Shown: piece by piece, positions 17,603 to 25,946 of the stretch
Numbering within the stretch: position 1 is the first letter of the stretch
Layout: each line of letters starts with the position of its first letter
Assembly: GCA_030424865.1 (NCBI GenBank)
Contig: JAUHVR010000012.1
Span: 82,525-146,524, forward strand
DNA length: 64,000 nt
Direction: 5' to 3'
DNA from: Alphaproteobacteria bacterium
GTDB lineage: Bacteria; Pseudomonadota; Alphaproteobacteria; Rhodobacterales; Rhodobacteraceae
The notes under the pieces: generated by a model
The model's database searches: none
The model's input: only the letters and a program-made list of their open reading frames with translations
What the model was told of the DNA's origin: nothing
Position numbers and translations under genes: made by a program

Positions 17603-18495
17603 TCCGGCTCTCCCCATCTATGCCATTGCGCCACCAGCGTTTCGGCCGCGGCTGCGGTGTCCGCGATCGGGACAAGCGCGTCAAGCCGCGTGGTGTCCAC
17701 CTGGACCATTTGCAGCGCGCCTTCTGGCGCTGGCCGCCAGATGACCTCTCGTCCCGCGGCGCGGGCCAGATCGGCCATCGCGGTTGGCCGGGGTGCCGCA
17801 ACGTTGACCACCACTGGCAGCTGCGCAAGATCACAGCGTGACAGAGCGAAGGTCACTTTCGCCAAGTCCTCTGGCCCGATGTAGCTTCGAGACGGGCCGG
17901 TTCTGTCCGCAAACCGATCCAGTGTCACCGGCCCCCCGCGCTTGAGCGCTGCGAACAGGCTTTCGGCGCCCGCGACATTGCCGATGCGCATAAAACACGG
18001 ACGCGGAGCTTCTGGTGCTCGCCTCACCCAGTCCAGCACGGCCTGCTCCATGTCCAGCTTTGCCACGCCATAGGGATTGGCCGGATGGCAGGGCGTGTCC
18101 TCGCGCAATGGTGGTTCGGCCGCGCCATATACGGCCACCGATGAACAATGCAGAACCCGATCCGCCCCCACGGCCTGACCCAGCTCCATCGCCGCCAGCG
18201 CAAGGCGCGTGTTGTCCCGCAGATTGGCGTGCGGACCCGGTGTTATGCCCCAAAAAGCGGCAACGGTTCCAATGGGTCCAACCGTCGGCGGAACCTCGCC
18301 CGGTTGCCAGACAATCCCGCCCTGGCCGTGATTGCCGTTTCGGAAAACCGGTATGATTTCAGTGTCTTCTCTTGGGCTGTCCTGCCAAATCCGCGAAACC
18401 ATCCGTCCCAGTTTGCCCGACGCGCCCAACACAAGCATGCCTTTTTTCTGCGCCTTTATCGCCACGCTTTGGGGCTCCGCTTCAAAAATCGTCAT
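17599..18495 (-). CDS. NAD-dependent epimerase/dehydratase family protein
   Basis: A 298-residue extended short-chain dehydrogenase. The nucleotide-binding loop GASGKLGRM lies at about 24-32, an SSVAVYG-type segment near 120, and a YGVAK-like catalytic Y-x3-K (NPYGVAKLDMEQAV) near 145. The likely role is to modify a nucleotide sugar for the exopolysaccharide. It is translationally coupled to the sugar transferase and divergent from the SLBB export lipoprotein gene (82-base gap). Confidence 0.88.
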   Translation of the reverse strand: MTIFEAEPQSVAIKAQKKGMLVLGASGKLGRMVSRIWQDSPREDTEIIPVFRNGNHGQGGIVWQPGEVPPTVGPIGTVAAFWGITPGPHANLRDNTRLALAAMELGQAVGADRVLHCSSVAVYGAAEPPLREDTPCHPANPYGVAKLDMEQAVLDWVRRAPEAPRPCFMRIGNVAGAESLFAALKRGGPVTLDRFADRTGPSRSYIGPEDLAKVTFALSRCDLAQLPVVVNVAAPRPTAMADLARAAGREVIWRPAPEGALQMVQVDTTRLDALVPIADTAAAAETLVAQWHRWGEPE

Positions 18496-18577
18496 TCACG
18501 CACTGTCTATCATCCCCCCAACCCGCTAGAAAGGCGCTTGAAAAACCGAGCATATTTCAAGGCCAGGGGCACGAACC

Positions 18578-19681
18578 GTGATCAAGACCACGCGACTATT
18601 GGTTCTGCTGGGGTGCGCAATTCTGGTAGGCGCTTGCAGCTTGCCGCGCGGCGCCGCACTACAATCCGAGATTGTCAAAGAAGCCGATGCGGATGAGCCC
18701 AGCATCGATGTCGTTCCCGTCACCCGGGCCAACCTGAAGGCGATCGCCAAGTGGCCCGATTCGCACCACTACGGCGCATACCACTGGATTGGGTACGCAC
18801 GCGGCACGTCGTCTAACATCATCAAGCCCGGCGACGTGGTTGACCTGATGATCTGGGACAACCAGGAAAATTCGCTGCTGACATCACTGGGCCAGAAATC
18901 GGTTGTGATGGAAGGGTTGCGTGTCAGCCCCGGCGGATCGATCTTTGTGCCTTACGTAGAAAACGTCCGCATCGCCGGCCTGTCCCCCGCCGCCGCACGC
19001 GCCCGTGTTCAGAACGAACTCGAGGTGATCGTGCCGTCGGCGCAGGTGCAGCTTAGCCTGCAACAGGGCACCCACAACTCGGTCGATCTGGTCAGCGGCG
19101 TGGCGCGTCCGGGGACCTATCCGCTCCCGGGCCGTGACTATACGATCCTCAGCCTGATCAGTGCAGGCGGCGGCATCAGCACGTCGATGCGCAGCCCGGT
19201 GGTCCGCCTGATCCGCGGCGGTCAGTCCTATCAGGTGCGCGCGAACGATCTGTTCGCCGATGGCAAACTCAACACAACCCTGCGCGGTGGCGACAAGGTG
19301 GTGGTCGAGGAAGATCAGCGCTCATTCACCGCTGTTGGTGCTTCGGGTCGCGAAGACCTGATCTATTTTCCCAAGGATTACCTGACGGCGATGGAAGCTG
19401 TTGCCCTGATGGGCGGTCTGTCGGACAGCCGCGCCAACCCCGAGGGAGTTCTGGTTCTACGCGAATATTCGCCCTACGACGTCCGCCTTGATGGCTCTGG
19501 CCCGTCGCGGGCGCAGGTCGTGTTCACGATGGATCTGACCACCGCCGACGGTCTTTTTGCCGCTCGCAAGTTCCAGATCCGGCCCCAGGACACTGTCATG
19601 GCAACCGAATCGCCGGTCACGGCGGCCCAGACGGTCTTTGGCCTGATCGGAAGTGTTGTCGGGCTTGCCTCGCGTCTTTGA
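18578..19681 (+). CDS. Polysaccharide export (Wza-like) outer-membrane lipoprotein
   Basis: A 367-residue lipoprotein. The signal peptide carries the lipobox VGAC (Cys about 20). The polysaccharide export domain (GDVVDLMIWDNQENSLL through VSPGGSIFVPYVENVRIAGL) is followed by SLBB-like segments (VARPGTYPLPGRDYTILSLI; GREDLIYFPKDYLTAMEAVA). It probably forms the periplasm-spanning and outer-membrane channel for the polymer. It uses a GTG start at 18578. No wzc, wzx or wzy homologue adjoins it. A strong terminator follows. Confidence 0.9.
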   Translation: MIKTTRLLVLLGCAILVGACSLPRGAALQSEIVKEADADEPSIDVVPVTRANLKAIAKWPDSHHYGAYHWIGYARGTSSNIIKPGDVVDLMIWDNQENSLLTSLGQKSVVMEGLRVSPGGSIFVPYVENVRIAGLSPAAARARVQNELEVIVPSAQVQLSLQQGTHNSVDLVSGVARPGTYPLPGRDYTILSLISAGGGISTSMRSPVVRLIRGGQSYQVRANDLFADGKLNTTLRGGDKVVVEEDQRSFTAVGASGREDLIYFPKDYLTAMEAVALMGGLSDSRANPEGVLVLREYSPYDVRLDGSGPSRAQVVFTMDLTTADGLFAARKFQIRPQDTVMATESPVTAAQTVFGLIGSVVGLASRL

Positions 19682-19701
19682 CGCCAGATCGTAACCCAAA
19701 C

Positions 19702-19734
19702 AAAAAAGGGCGTGCCGATGGCACGCCCTTTTTT
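19702..19734. terminator. Bidirectional intrinsic terminator
   Basis: The stem is perfect over 15 bp (AAAAAAGGGCGTGCC / GGCACGCCCTTTTTT) with loop GAT and further T residues. The A/T tracts flank both sides. It lies between the convergent SLBB lipoprotein and cytochrome c genes and can serve both. Confidence 0.92.
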
Positions 19735-19752
19735 GTTTTCGGATCCGTCGGA

Positions 19753-20214
19753 TCAGTTGGTGGCTTCAGCCTCGGCTTCCATCTCGACCTCGGGGCTGAC
19801 CGACACGAGATAGGCCCAGACGTTGTCGCCGCCCTTTTTCAGCTTGAACGACATTTTCGACTTCGCCTTGCCATCGTCGAGGTAGGCTTGCAGGAATTTC
19901 TTGGGGTCTTCAACGTAGGCCACGAACTGGGCTTCGTCCCAGATCAGCCCCGCTTCGCCCGCAGCAACCAGCGAAGCGCCATAGCGAAAGCCTTCGACGG
20001 TTCCGGCTTGCCGGCCGACGATACCATACAGGTTCGGGCCGGTTTTGCCGCCCTTGACGATGTTGGTGCCCTCGGCATCCTGAATCATGTGGCAGGACTT
20101 GCACTTGCGAAAGTCCTTTTCGCCTTTCGCGGCATCACCGGTGGCATGGCTGTCTGCCATGGCGGTGGTGGCCAGAACGGCCGATGCGACGGCGGCTGTG
20201 ATCTTGAGCTTCAT
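19753..20214 (-). CDS. Periplasmic cytochrome c (cytochrome c2 class)
   Basis: A 153-residue secreted monohaem cytochrome. The signal peptide MKLKITAAVASAVLATTAMA precedes the haem site CKSCH (Cys38, Cys41, His42). The likely axial Met is in KSKMSFKL (about residue 121). GKTGPNLYGIVGR is typical of class I cytochromes c2/c550. It would carry electrons between the bc1 complex and terminal oxidases or reductases. An acidic, low-complexity C-terminal tail (EVEMEAEAEATN) is unusual. It is divergent from idi. Confidence 0.9.
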   Translation of the reverse strand: MKLKITAAVASAVLATTAMADSHATGDAAKGEKDFRKCKSCHMIQDAEGTNIVKGGKTGPNLYGIVGRQAGTVEGFRYGASLVAAGEAGLIWDEAQFVAYVEDPKKFLQAYLDDGKAKSKMSFKLKKGGDNVWAYLVSVSPEVEMEAEAEATN

Positions 20215-20410
20215 GTCTGAATATCTCCGGGTTTCACGTCTTGTGACGTTTACTTAGCTTGAGGATCGGTGTTGCTCCAAGCGAGTTGGCGGAAAATCCG
20301 GTCACAAGCGGCCTGTCGCGCGACTCTGTCGCAGCTTTGCCGGTCCATCCACGCTGGTCTGACCGCGAATCCGCTGGCGCGTTTGGACCGATTCCCCCAT
20401 ATGGGGCATC

Positions 20411-20941
20411 ATGGACACCAGCCTGCAAACAGACATCCCCGCCTGGGTCGACGGTGCTTTGACACCTGTCGAGAAGCTGCGCGTGCATCAGCTGGGGCTG
20501 AAGCACAAGGCGGTTTCTGTCTTTGTCATGGCCGACGATGCGGTGCTGATCCAGCGTCGTGCCTTGGGCAAGTACCACACGCCGGGCCTATGGGCGAACA
20601 CCTGCTGCACGCATCCGCTTTGGGACGAAGCCGATATCGACTGCGCCAACCGGCGGCTTGAACAGGAACTTGGCATCACTGGCCTGACGCCCGAGTTTCG
20701 CGATCAGGTCGAATACCGCGCGGATGTCGGCCAGGGTCTGACCGAACACGAGGTCGTCCAGATTTTTGTCGCCACAGCCCCGAAATCCCTGCGGGTTGTT
20801 CCGAACCCGGACGAGGTCATGGACTGGGCATGGATGCCGCTTGATGCGCTGCACGCGGACATCGCCGCGCGGCCAGAGCGCTATACCCCCTGGCTGCGCA
20901 TCTACCTGGCGCAGTTCGCCGAACAGATCTTTCCGAAGTAA
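20411..20941 (+). CDS. idi: Isopentenyl-diphosphate delta-isomerase, type 1
   Basis: A 176-residue Nudix-fold isomerase. The active-site Cys lies in WANTCCTHPLW (about 65-66), with the metal/Glu region in QVEYRADVGQGLTEHEVVQIF. It interconverts IPP and DMAPP for isoprenoid synthesis. It has its own 196-base upstream region shared with the divergent cytochrome c gene and converges on the DUF1523 gene with a 3-base gap. In photosynthetic relatives idi sits near carotenoid genes; none are here. Confidence 0.95.
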   Translation: MDTSLQTDIPAWVDGALTPVEKLRVHQLGLKHKAVSVFVMADDAVLIQRRALGKYHTPGLWANTCCTHPLWDEADIDCANRRLEQELGITGLTPEFRDQVEYRADVGQGLTEHEVVQIFVATAPKSLRVVPNPDEVMDWAWMPLDALHADIAARPERYTPWLRIYLAQFAEQIFPK

Positions 20942-20944
20942 GCT

Positions 20945-21589
20945 TTACTTCTTGCGCCAGGTGTCCAGCCATCGCTGGATCCGACCGCGCCGTTCGGCAA
21001 GCGAATCCCCGGCTGCCTCGAAACTGTCAGAGACATCCTCCAGCACCGGATCGATCCGCGCTTGCCGGAACCGGCGCCACCGCACCCAGATCGCCCAGAC
21101 AAGGGCGGCCAGAACAGTCAGGATGATGATGTTGAGCCAGGGAATGATCCGGACATCCGGCCCCTCGACCGCGCGAATGCTGACGGCGTTGGGGAAGATC
21201 GACATGAACTCGTTCCGCCAACCGTAGTGGCGGATCACGACCCACTGCGGGTCTTCCTTGCTGGACTTCAGATCGGCCGCTTCCGTCTGCAGGTTCTTGG
21301 TGTCGAATTTGAAATACGGCGGCCAGCCCCAGCCGGTATCCTCGTTCCGGTAGACCATCGGACGATCGTTGCTGCGAACCGTCTGGATGAACAGCACATC
21401 GCGGTTCACAACCAGATCGGCGTTGCCACTGTTGGGCGAGGCCCAGAAAAGCGAGTTTTCCCCAAAATCGATCCGCTGTTCAAAGGTATCCACCACCCGC
21501 GCCACGTCATGCTGCGGCAGCGTGTAATGCAGAAAGGCCCCGATAAAGAGCCAGAACAGGACAAAGACAGCCCAGCGCACATAAATCAT
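20945..21589 (-). CDS. DUF1523-like membrane protein, last gene of the eight-gene operon
   Basis: A 214-residue protein. An N-terminal membrane segment (about 1-22) is followed by a periplasmic region of about 125 residues, a second membrane segment (PWLNIIILTVLAALVWAIWV, about 150-170) and a basic cytoplasmic tail. It resembles the alphaproteobacterial DUF1523 family, of unknown function. It starts 12 bases after the preceding small membrane protein gene and ends the operon that begins at 28630. Its two-membrane-pass layout suggests a structural or sensing role for the system at the inner membrane. Confidence 0.75.
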   Translation of the reverse strand: MIYVRWAVFVLFWLFIGAFLHYTLPQHDVARVVDTFEQRIDFGENSLFWASPNSGNADLVVNRDVLFIQTVRSNDRPMVYRNEDTGWGWPPYFKFDTKNLQTEAADLKSSKEDPQWVVIRHYGWRNEFMSIFPNAVSIRAVEGPDVRIIPWLNIIILTVLAALVWAIWVRWRRFRQARIDPVLEDVSDSFEAAGDSLAERRGRIQRWLDTWRKK

Positions 21590-21601
21590 TCCAGCATCCT
21601 C

Positions 21602-21868
21602 TTAGGCAAAATTCGTCAGGTAGATGATCAGGGCGACCAGCAGAGTCGGCACCACGTAGACCCCAAGCAGCAACTTGCGCCGCAGCGATCCGTCATAGTC
21701 CTGCAGCCCCTCTTCGACCCAGGCATCCCGATCCCCGGTCATGCCCTCTTGGTCCCACTGTTCCCGCAGCTTCCGGCGACGGACCCCGCGCGAGTAAAAC
21801 GACAGCACGACATATATGATGCTGAGCACCACAAAGCCGATCACAACCAGTCGTCCAAGCGCAAACAT
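21602..21868 (-). CDS. Small two-pass membrane protein of the eight-gene operon
   Basis: An 88-residue protein with hydrophobic segments at about 5-24 and 66-86. They are separated by a charged cytoplasmic loop (RRRKLREQWDQEGMTGDRDAW). No family is recognised. It starts 3 bases after the 446-residue protein gene and is followed after 12 bases by the DUF1523 gene, so membership in the operon is clear. Confidence 0.7.
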   Translation of the reverse strand: MFALGRLVVIGFVVLSIIYVVLSFYSRGVRRRKLREQWDQEGMTGDRDAWVEEGLQDYDGSLRRKLLLGVYVVPTLLVALIIYLTNFA

Positions 21869-21871
21869 CTG

Positions 21872-23212
21872 TTATCTCCGAACCGCGCCCCAGGGGCCGA
21901 CGCGGGCGATCATATCCTGTTTCGGCGCGGCGGGCTCTGACATCGGCGCGTCATGGCCGAACAGGGCATCGCGCGCCCCTGCCTTGTCCACCTGATACTC
22001 GCGGACCAGAAAATCAACCACGAAGCTGCGTTTCGTCTCGCTCCAGCCGCGATAAAGCCGGTAGAACAGCTCTTTGTGGCAGATGAACAACTGCCGCACA
22101 TCGCTGGGCGCAAGTTCCGCCAGCAGCATGTTCACCAGGTCCCGATCCGGGTGATCTGCGGCGCGCAGGGTCAGGAAATAGGCCGGATGTTCGCTGTCAA
22201 TCGCAGGCCAGGGCCCCGCCCCTTCGGACCATTGCACCAGGCGATTGAGCCCATGCCAGGCCTCGGGCAGGTTCCGCACATGCCGCCGCGCCAGCCGCCG
22301 GATATCGCGCCGACTGGCGCCCGTCAGATCAACCCCCGCCTCTTGCGCCGCATCCACAACGATGAAATCCATCTTCTGCCGCAGGATCGCGCTGGCATCG
22401 ACACCGCGCGCTTTCACAATCGGCTCAACGAGCCCGTTCATCTCCAGGAACGTCGCGATCCAGTTCCGATCCGTCAGCCCTTTGACATATTTGATCGGCA
22501 TCTCCCGCAACGGCTCGGGGTCACCCGCACAGAGCAGCGCCGGATGCTCCACATCGCGGAACACATAAAGCCCGCCAAAATGCGCGGTCCAAAAGTTCGC
22601 CTGCTTAAACTCCATCGCCTTCAGCCGCACCGGGTTGCGCACCACGTCGCCGGTCTTCTTGGCCAGCGTGATCATGTCGGCGATCAGCACATCGTCGAAC
22701 CAGGCGTCCTCTTCCCCGGTAAACCGATCCACCATCCCCGCCAGCTTGTCCGCATCGCGCACCGTGCCGCTGGCCGTATCGGCCTCAATCGTCACCCGCC
22801 GGATATCAAACAGCCGCCGCGGGTCGCTGACGTCAAAAACCGAGTTCTCAAGCTCCCCCGCCACCGCATCCCGCGCGGTCAGGGCAAACAGCTGGCTTTC
22901 GTTGTCTTCGATAAACTGCCGCAGGATGCCGCGATTGGCCGAGAACTTGGCATTGAGCAGCGGCGCGGTTTTCTGCTGTGTTGTCAGCAGGATAAACTGC
23001 CGGTTCACCCCGTTGTGGTTGAGGTAGAGCGGATCGTCCAGCTCTTCCCCGATCTCGGGCGAAAACCCCGAGATGTCGATGTGGAAATCGGTCAGCTCGG
23101 TCGTCTTGCCCGTCAGATGCTTGAGCGCCCGGTTGTAGCGTTCAATGAGGGCGGGGCTGGAGACCTCGACGAGGTTGCCAAACATGAGGCCGGATTGGAT
23201 GAGGCGGTTCAT
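21872..23212 (-). CDS. Unassigned 446-residue protein of the eight-gene operon
   Basis: A large soluble protein without membrane segments or a recognisable catalytic motif. It opens MNRLIQSGLMFGNLVEVSSP and ends with a Pro/Ala-rich linker. I recall a Rhodobacterales domain of unknown function (DUF6638) of this type but could not check. Its ATG overlaps the stop of the AT-rich HEPN-like gene by 4 bases, so the two are coupled. Its constant association with an AAA ATPase suggests an adaptor or substrate-handling role. That is inference. Confidence 0.65.
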   Translation of the reverse strand: MNRLIQSGLMFGNLVEVSSPALIERYNRALKHLTGKTTELTDFHIDISGFSPEIGEELDDPLYLNHNGVNRQFILLTTQQKTAPLLNAKFSANRGILRQFIEDNESQLFALTARDAVAGELENSVFDVSDPRRLFDIRRVTIEADTASGTVRDADKLAGMVDRFTGEEDAWFDDVLIADMITLAKKTGDVVRNPVRLKAMEFKQANFWTAHFGGLYVFRDVEHPALLCAGDPEPLREMPIKYVKGLTDRNWIATFLEMNGLVEPIVKARGVDASAILRQKMDFIVVDAAQEAGVDLTGASRRDIRRLARRHVRNLPEAWHGLNRLVQWSEGAGPWPAIDSEHPAYFLTLRAADHPDRDLVNMLLAELAPSDVRQLFICHKELFYRLYRGWSETKRSFVVDFLVREYQVDKAGARDALFGHDAPMSEPAAPKQDMIARVGPWGAVRR

Positions 23213-23970
23213 GAAGTCTCCTCTTCCAACACAAACAACGGAAAAGGGTCAGCATACCGACGGCAAACTAGAGAAGCAGGAGCGCGAATCTTTCCGTCAG
23301 AAGATGACACGATTGGTTCAATGAATTTATCGAAGAATGCTTGGAAAAGCTTTGTAAACGCTTGCATCTGCGATTGGATGAAAGCTGTTTGTTGTTCAAT
23401 TTTTTTCACCGCTTCGGAATGTTCAAATTCGCCTTGATCTCTCCCGTATGCTGCTGCCACAAGAATTTCGCCATATGGAAATGCACTGAAAGCTATGTCG
23501 CCGTTAACGAAAGCGGAGTGGTTTTGGTGCACGTCGGGCAGTTCCGAAAGGGCTCGAAAGTGTCGTAAATCAAAGTGAAAACCCATCATTTTTCTTTGGT
23601 CCAGCGCTTCGCGATAACCAGGCAATTTCTTTAACTTGTTGAATTCAGATTTCACATGATCGTCTTTGAATGAATTCAATTCCACGTCAGTCGATTGATT
23701 GTACTTGCCATCCAACATCAAGGTCTTGAAGACTTCGATCAGCTTCATTGAGATAAGTCTGATGAAGACGGTACGTTGACTGATCTCCGCTTGATCAAGT
23801 TCAGTCAGCCCACTGGGACGCCCACTTCCTAATGCCAAGACCTTTCGAAGCGCTTCGACCTCAGAAAGCACCAAGCAGAGAATCGCGAACATCGCTTTTT
23901 GATCAGTGCTCAGTTTAGTGAGATCCCGTTCAGAAATATCGTATCGAACCAGCTTGATATCCTTCGTCAC
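23209..23970 (-). CDS. AT-rich unassigned protein with an HEPN-like R-x5-H motif
   Basis: A 253-residue, mostly helical protein. Base composition and codon use are visibly more AT-rich than the flanking genes, which suggests later acquisition. DQRKMMGFHFDLRHFRAL contains R126-x5-H132, compatible with the Rx4-6H motif of HEPN RNase domains and resembling the R-x-K-x-x-FHYD segment of AbiU2-like proteins. Its GTG start overlaps the ATPase stop (GTGA), and its stop overlaps the next ATG (ATGA). It is therefore fully embedded in the operon. A toxin or RNase role is only a hypothesis. Confidence 0.6.
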   Translation of the reverse strand: MTKDIKLVRYDISERDLTKLSTDQKAMFAILCLVLSEVEALRKVLALGSGRPSGLTELDQAEISQRTVFIRLISMKLIEVFKTLMLDGKYNQSTDVELNSFKDDHVKSEFNKLKKLPGYREALDQRKMMGFHFDLRHFRALSELPDVHQNHSAFVNGDIAFSAFPYGEILVAAAYGRDQGEFEHSEAVKKIEQQTAFIQSQMQAFTKLFQAFFDKFIEPIVSSSDGKIRAPASLVCRRYADPFPLFVLEEETS

Positions 23971-25904
23971 CCCTTCCCCTCCAAATACCGCTTCTTCGCC
24001 GCCTCCTGTCGTCCGAAGTCCCGCACCATGGCATCGATCGCCACTTCGTCGGACTTGTCGGCATAGCGGAACTCGCTGTCCGCGTAGCGGTTGATCTCTT
24101 GCACCACCATCTCGGTTGTGATCGGCACCCGCAGCTCTTCGATCATCGCTTTCTTGCGCTCATACCCCTGAAACAGGAACAGATCGGGGTTTTCCATCCA
24201 TTCGTCCGGCAGCTCAAAATCCATCGCCCGCACCTTGACGGCGTCGGTGATGTTCTTGATCGCGCGGCCAGTGAAGCGTTCGTCGGCTTCCTGGATCGCC
24301 TTAAGATAGGTGCCCAGCTTGGCAATCGTGTCCAACTCGCCGACTTGCGAGTGCACCCGGTCAAACACCTCCAACAACCCCGCCTCGTGCGGCCGCGCGT
24401 GGCTGGCGAAAGAGGCCGCAACGGCGCGCTTGATCTCTTGCGCTTCAAAAAGCTCATGATCCCCCAGCGGGATCGTGTGATTGCGGCCCATCAGCAGGGC
24501 CAGGATGTCGATGTAATCCTCTCGCGTTTGCGGCCCATCGACCAGGAACCGCGCCCCCGCCCGTTGGCGCAGCGCGTCGTCCACATTCTCGGGGTAGTTC
24601 GAAAACATCCCGAACGTGCAGTTCCCGCGCACCACGGTGTTTGCGCCCGCAAAACTCTCCATTAAAACGGCGGTGATTTCCAATTGACCGGCAGAGCTTT
24701 GACGGTCCCCCCGCTTGCCCGCCAGCTGGTCGATGTCGTCAATGGTGCCAAAACCGATCACCCCAGGGTCGATTACGTTGTTGATAAACGCCTTGGCGTT
24801 CTGCCCCGATTTGCCCTGATAGCTGTCGATATTGTCCGTGCTCAGGTTCTGATAGCGAAAGGCATAACCCGCCACCTGGCAATAATCGTTGATCAGCCCC
24901 GCCATCATCTGGATCAGCGTCGTCTTCCCCGTCCCCGGCTTGCCGTCGCCCATGAAGGTGAAGATGAAACCGCCGAGTTCCGCAAAGGGGTTCACCCGCC
25001 GGTCAAAGTCATAGGCCATCAGCATCTTCGCCAGCCGCATCGCCTGATATTTGGCGATGTGGTTGCCGACCACCTCGTTCGGTTTCTTGAACGTCATGGT
25101 CAGAGTGCTGGACTTGGCCTTGGACGCCGGCGTGAACCCGTTGATCGACAGATCATCCGCCTCAACCCGCCAGGACGCGCCGGTAAACGGCTCCAACCGC
25201 CCCGCCGTCTGCGCCCGAAGCGCGGCTTTCTCCATCAGCTGTTCGGCATAGGCCTCGACCGTCGCGATCAGCTTGGGCACATCCCCCGCATGGATCGCGA
25301 TTTTCTGGTCCAGCTCCCAAAGACAGCCGTGCAGGGCCAGCTGACCATTGTCGGTCAAAACCTCCTCGGCCTCACCCACCTCAACGGTCGCATCCCCTAG
25401 ATGCGGGGTCAGCAGATAGGCGCAGGCGTTGCCAAAGACATGCAGTTGGATCAACGCCTCGGCGGTCAGAAGCTCGGCGAATTCCTGTTTGCGGTCCGCG
25501 CTCAACGTCCCCTGCAGGTTCGCCCGCTTCAGATCACCAAGCCCCGTGCGCTCGCCAAAGGCTTCACCCACCGCCAGAGAAATTGCCAAAGAGCGCCGCA
25601 AGGCCTGCATCACGACAGCCTGCGCGGGAGACACCAGCGGATCGTCCCCGTCCGCCGCCTCGATCCGGTCGATCAGATGCACGCCTTCGGGCCGCGCGGT
25701 GGACCGCGTCACCAGCCCCGGCGTCGTCGAGCGAAACCGCCGCCGCGTTCCGATCCCCGAAGACCGCTCGGCCACCGGCGCCGCCGCAGCCCCCTTGGCC
25801 ACCCGAGGCGTATGATCAAACCCATCCAGCATCGCCACGGCCGCGGCGTAATGCTTGACGATGTCATTTTCCCGCAGCTCCATCTGATCGGACGTGAGGC
25901 TCAT
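23967..25904 (-). CDS. AAA family ATPase, core of the eight-gene operon
   Basis: A 645-residue protein. About 270 N-terminal residues have no recognised domain. They are followed by a single AAA module: Walker A GKPGTGKT (321-328), Walker B VIGFGTIDDID (about 382-392), and a sensor-1/arginine region FSNYPENVDDALRQRAGAR (about 434-452). The C-terminal part is helical. It probably forms an oligomeric ATP-driven remodeller. The start at 25904 has AAAGGG six bases upstream, contributed by a copy of the dispersed GGAAAGATGAAAGG motif. The next gene, the HEPN-like one, overlaps its stop. Confidence 0.85.
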   Translation of the reverse strand: MSLTSDQMELRENDIVKHYAAAVAMLDGFDHTPRVAKGAAAAPVAERSSGIGTRRRFRSTTPGLVTRSTARPEGVHLIDRIEAADGDDPLVSPAQAVVMQALRRSLAISLAVGEAFGERTGLGDLKRANLQGTLSADRKQEFAELLTAEALIQLHVFGNACAYLLTPHLGDATVEVGEAEEVLTDNGQLALHGCLWELDQKIAIHAGDVPKLIATVEAYAEQLMEKAALRAQTAGRLEPFTGASWRVEADDLSINGFTPASKAKSSTLTMTFKKPNEVVGNHIAKYQAMRLAKMLMAYDFDRRVNPFAELGGFIFTFMGDGKPGTGKTTLIQMMAGLINDYCQVAGYAFRYQNLSTDNIDSYQGKSGQNAKAFINNVIDPGVIGFGTIDDIDQLAGKRGDRQSSAGQLEITAVLMESFAGANTVVRGNCTFGMFSNYPENVDDALRQRAGARFLVDGPQTREDYIDILALLMGRNHTIPLGDHELFEAQEIKRAVAASFASHARPHEAGLLEVFDRVHSQVGELDTIAKLGTYLKAIQEADERFTGRAIKNITDAVKVRAMDFELPDEWMENPDLFLFQGYERKKAMIEELRVPITTEMVVQEINRYADSEFRYADKSDEVAIDAMVRDFGRQEAAKKRYLEGKG

Positions 25905-25910
25905 GAAATC

Positions 25911-25940
25911 CCTTTCATCTTTCCAAAAATACTCAAAATC
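25911..25940 (-). repeat. Copy of the TATTT-TTGGAAAGATGAAAGG motif
   Basis: On the minus strand the sequence reads GAGTATTTTTGGAAAGATGA then AAGG. It matches the copy at 4639-4660 at nearly every position. Here it lies in the 42-base gap between the 372-residue protein gene and the ATPase gene, and its AAAGGG end acts as the Shine-Dalgarno sequence of the ATPase. No hairpin precedes this copy. Confidence 0.55.
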
Positions 25941-25946
25941 AACGGC

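Noticed and set aside
20215..20410. A half parS-like GTTTCACGTC near 20230
   Set aside because: Only one arm of the palindrome matches; not a credible ParB site.
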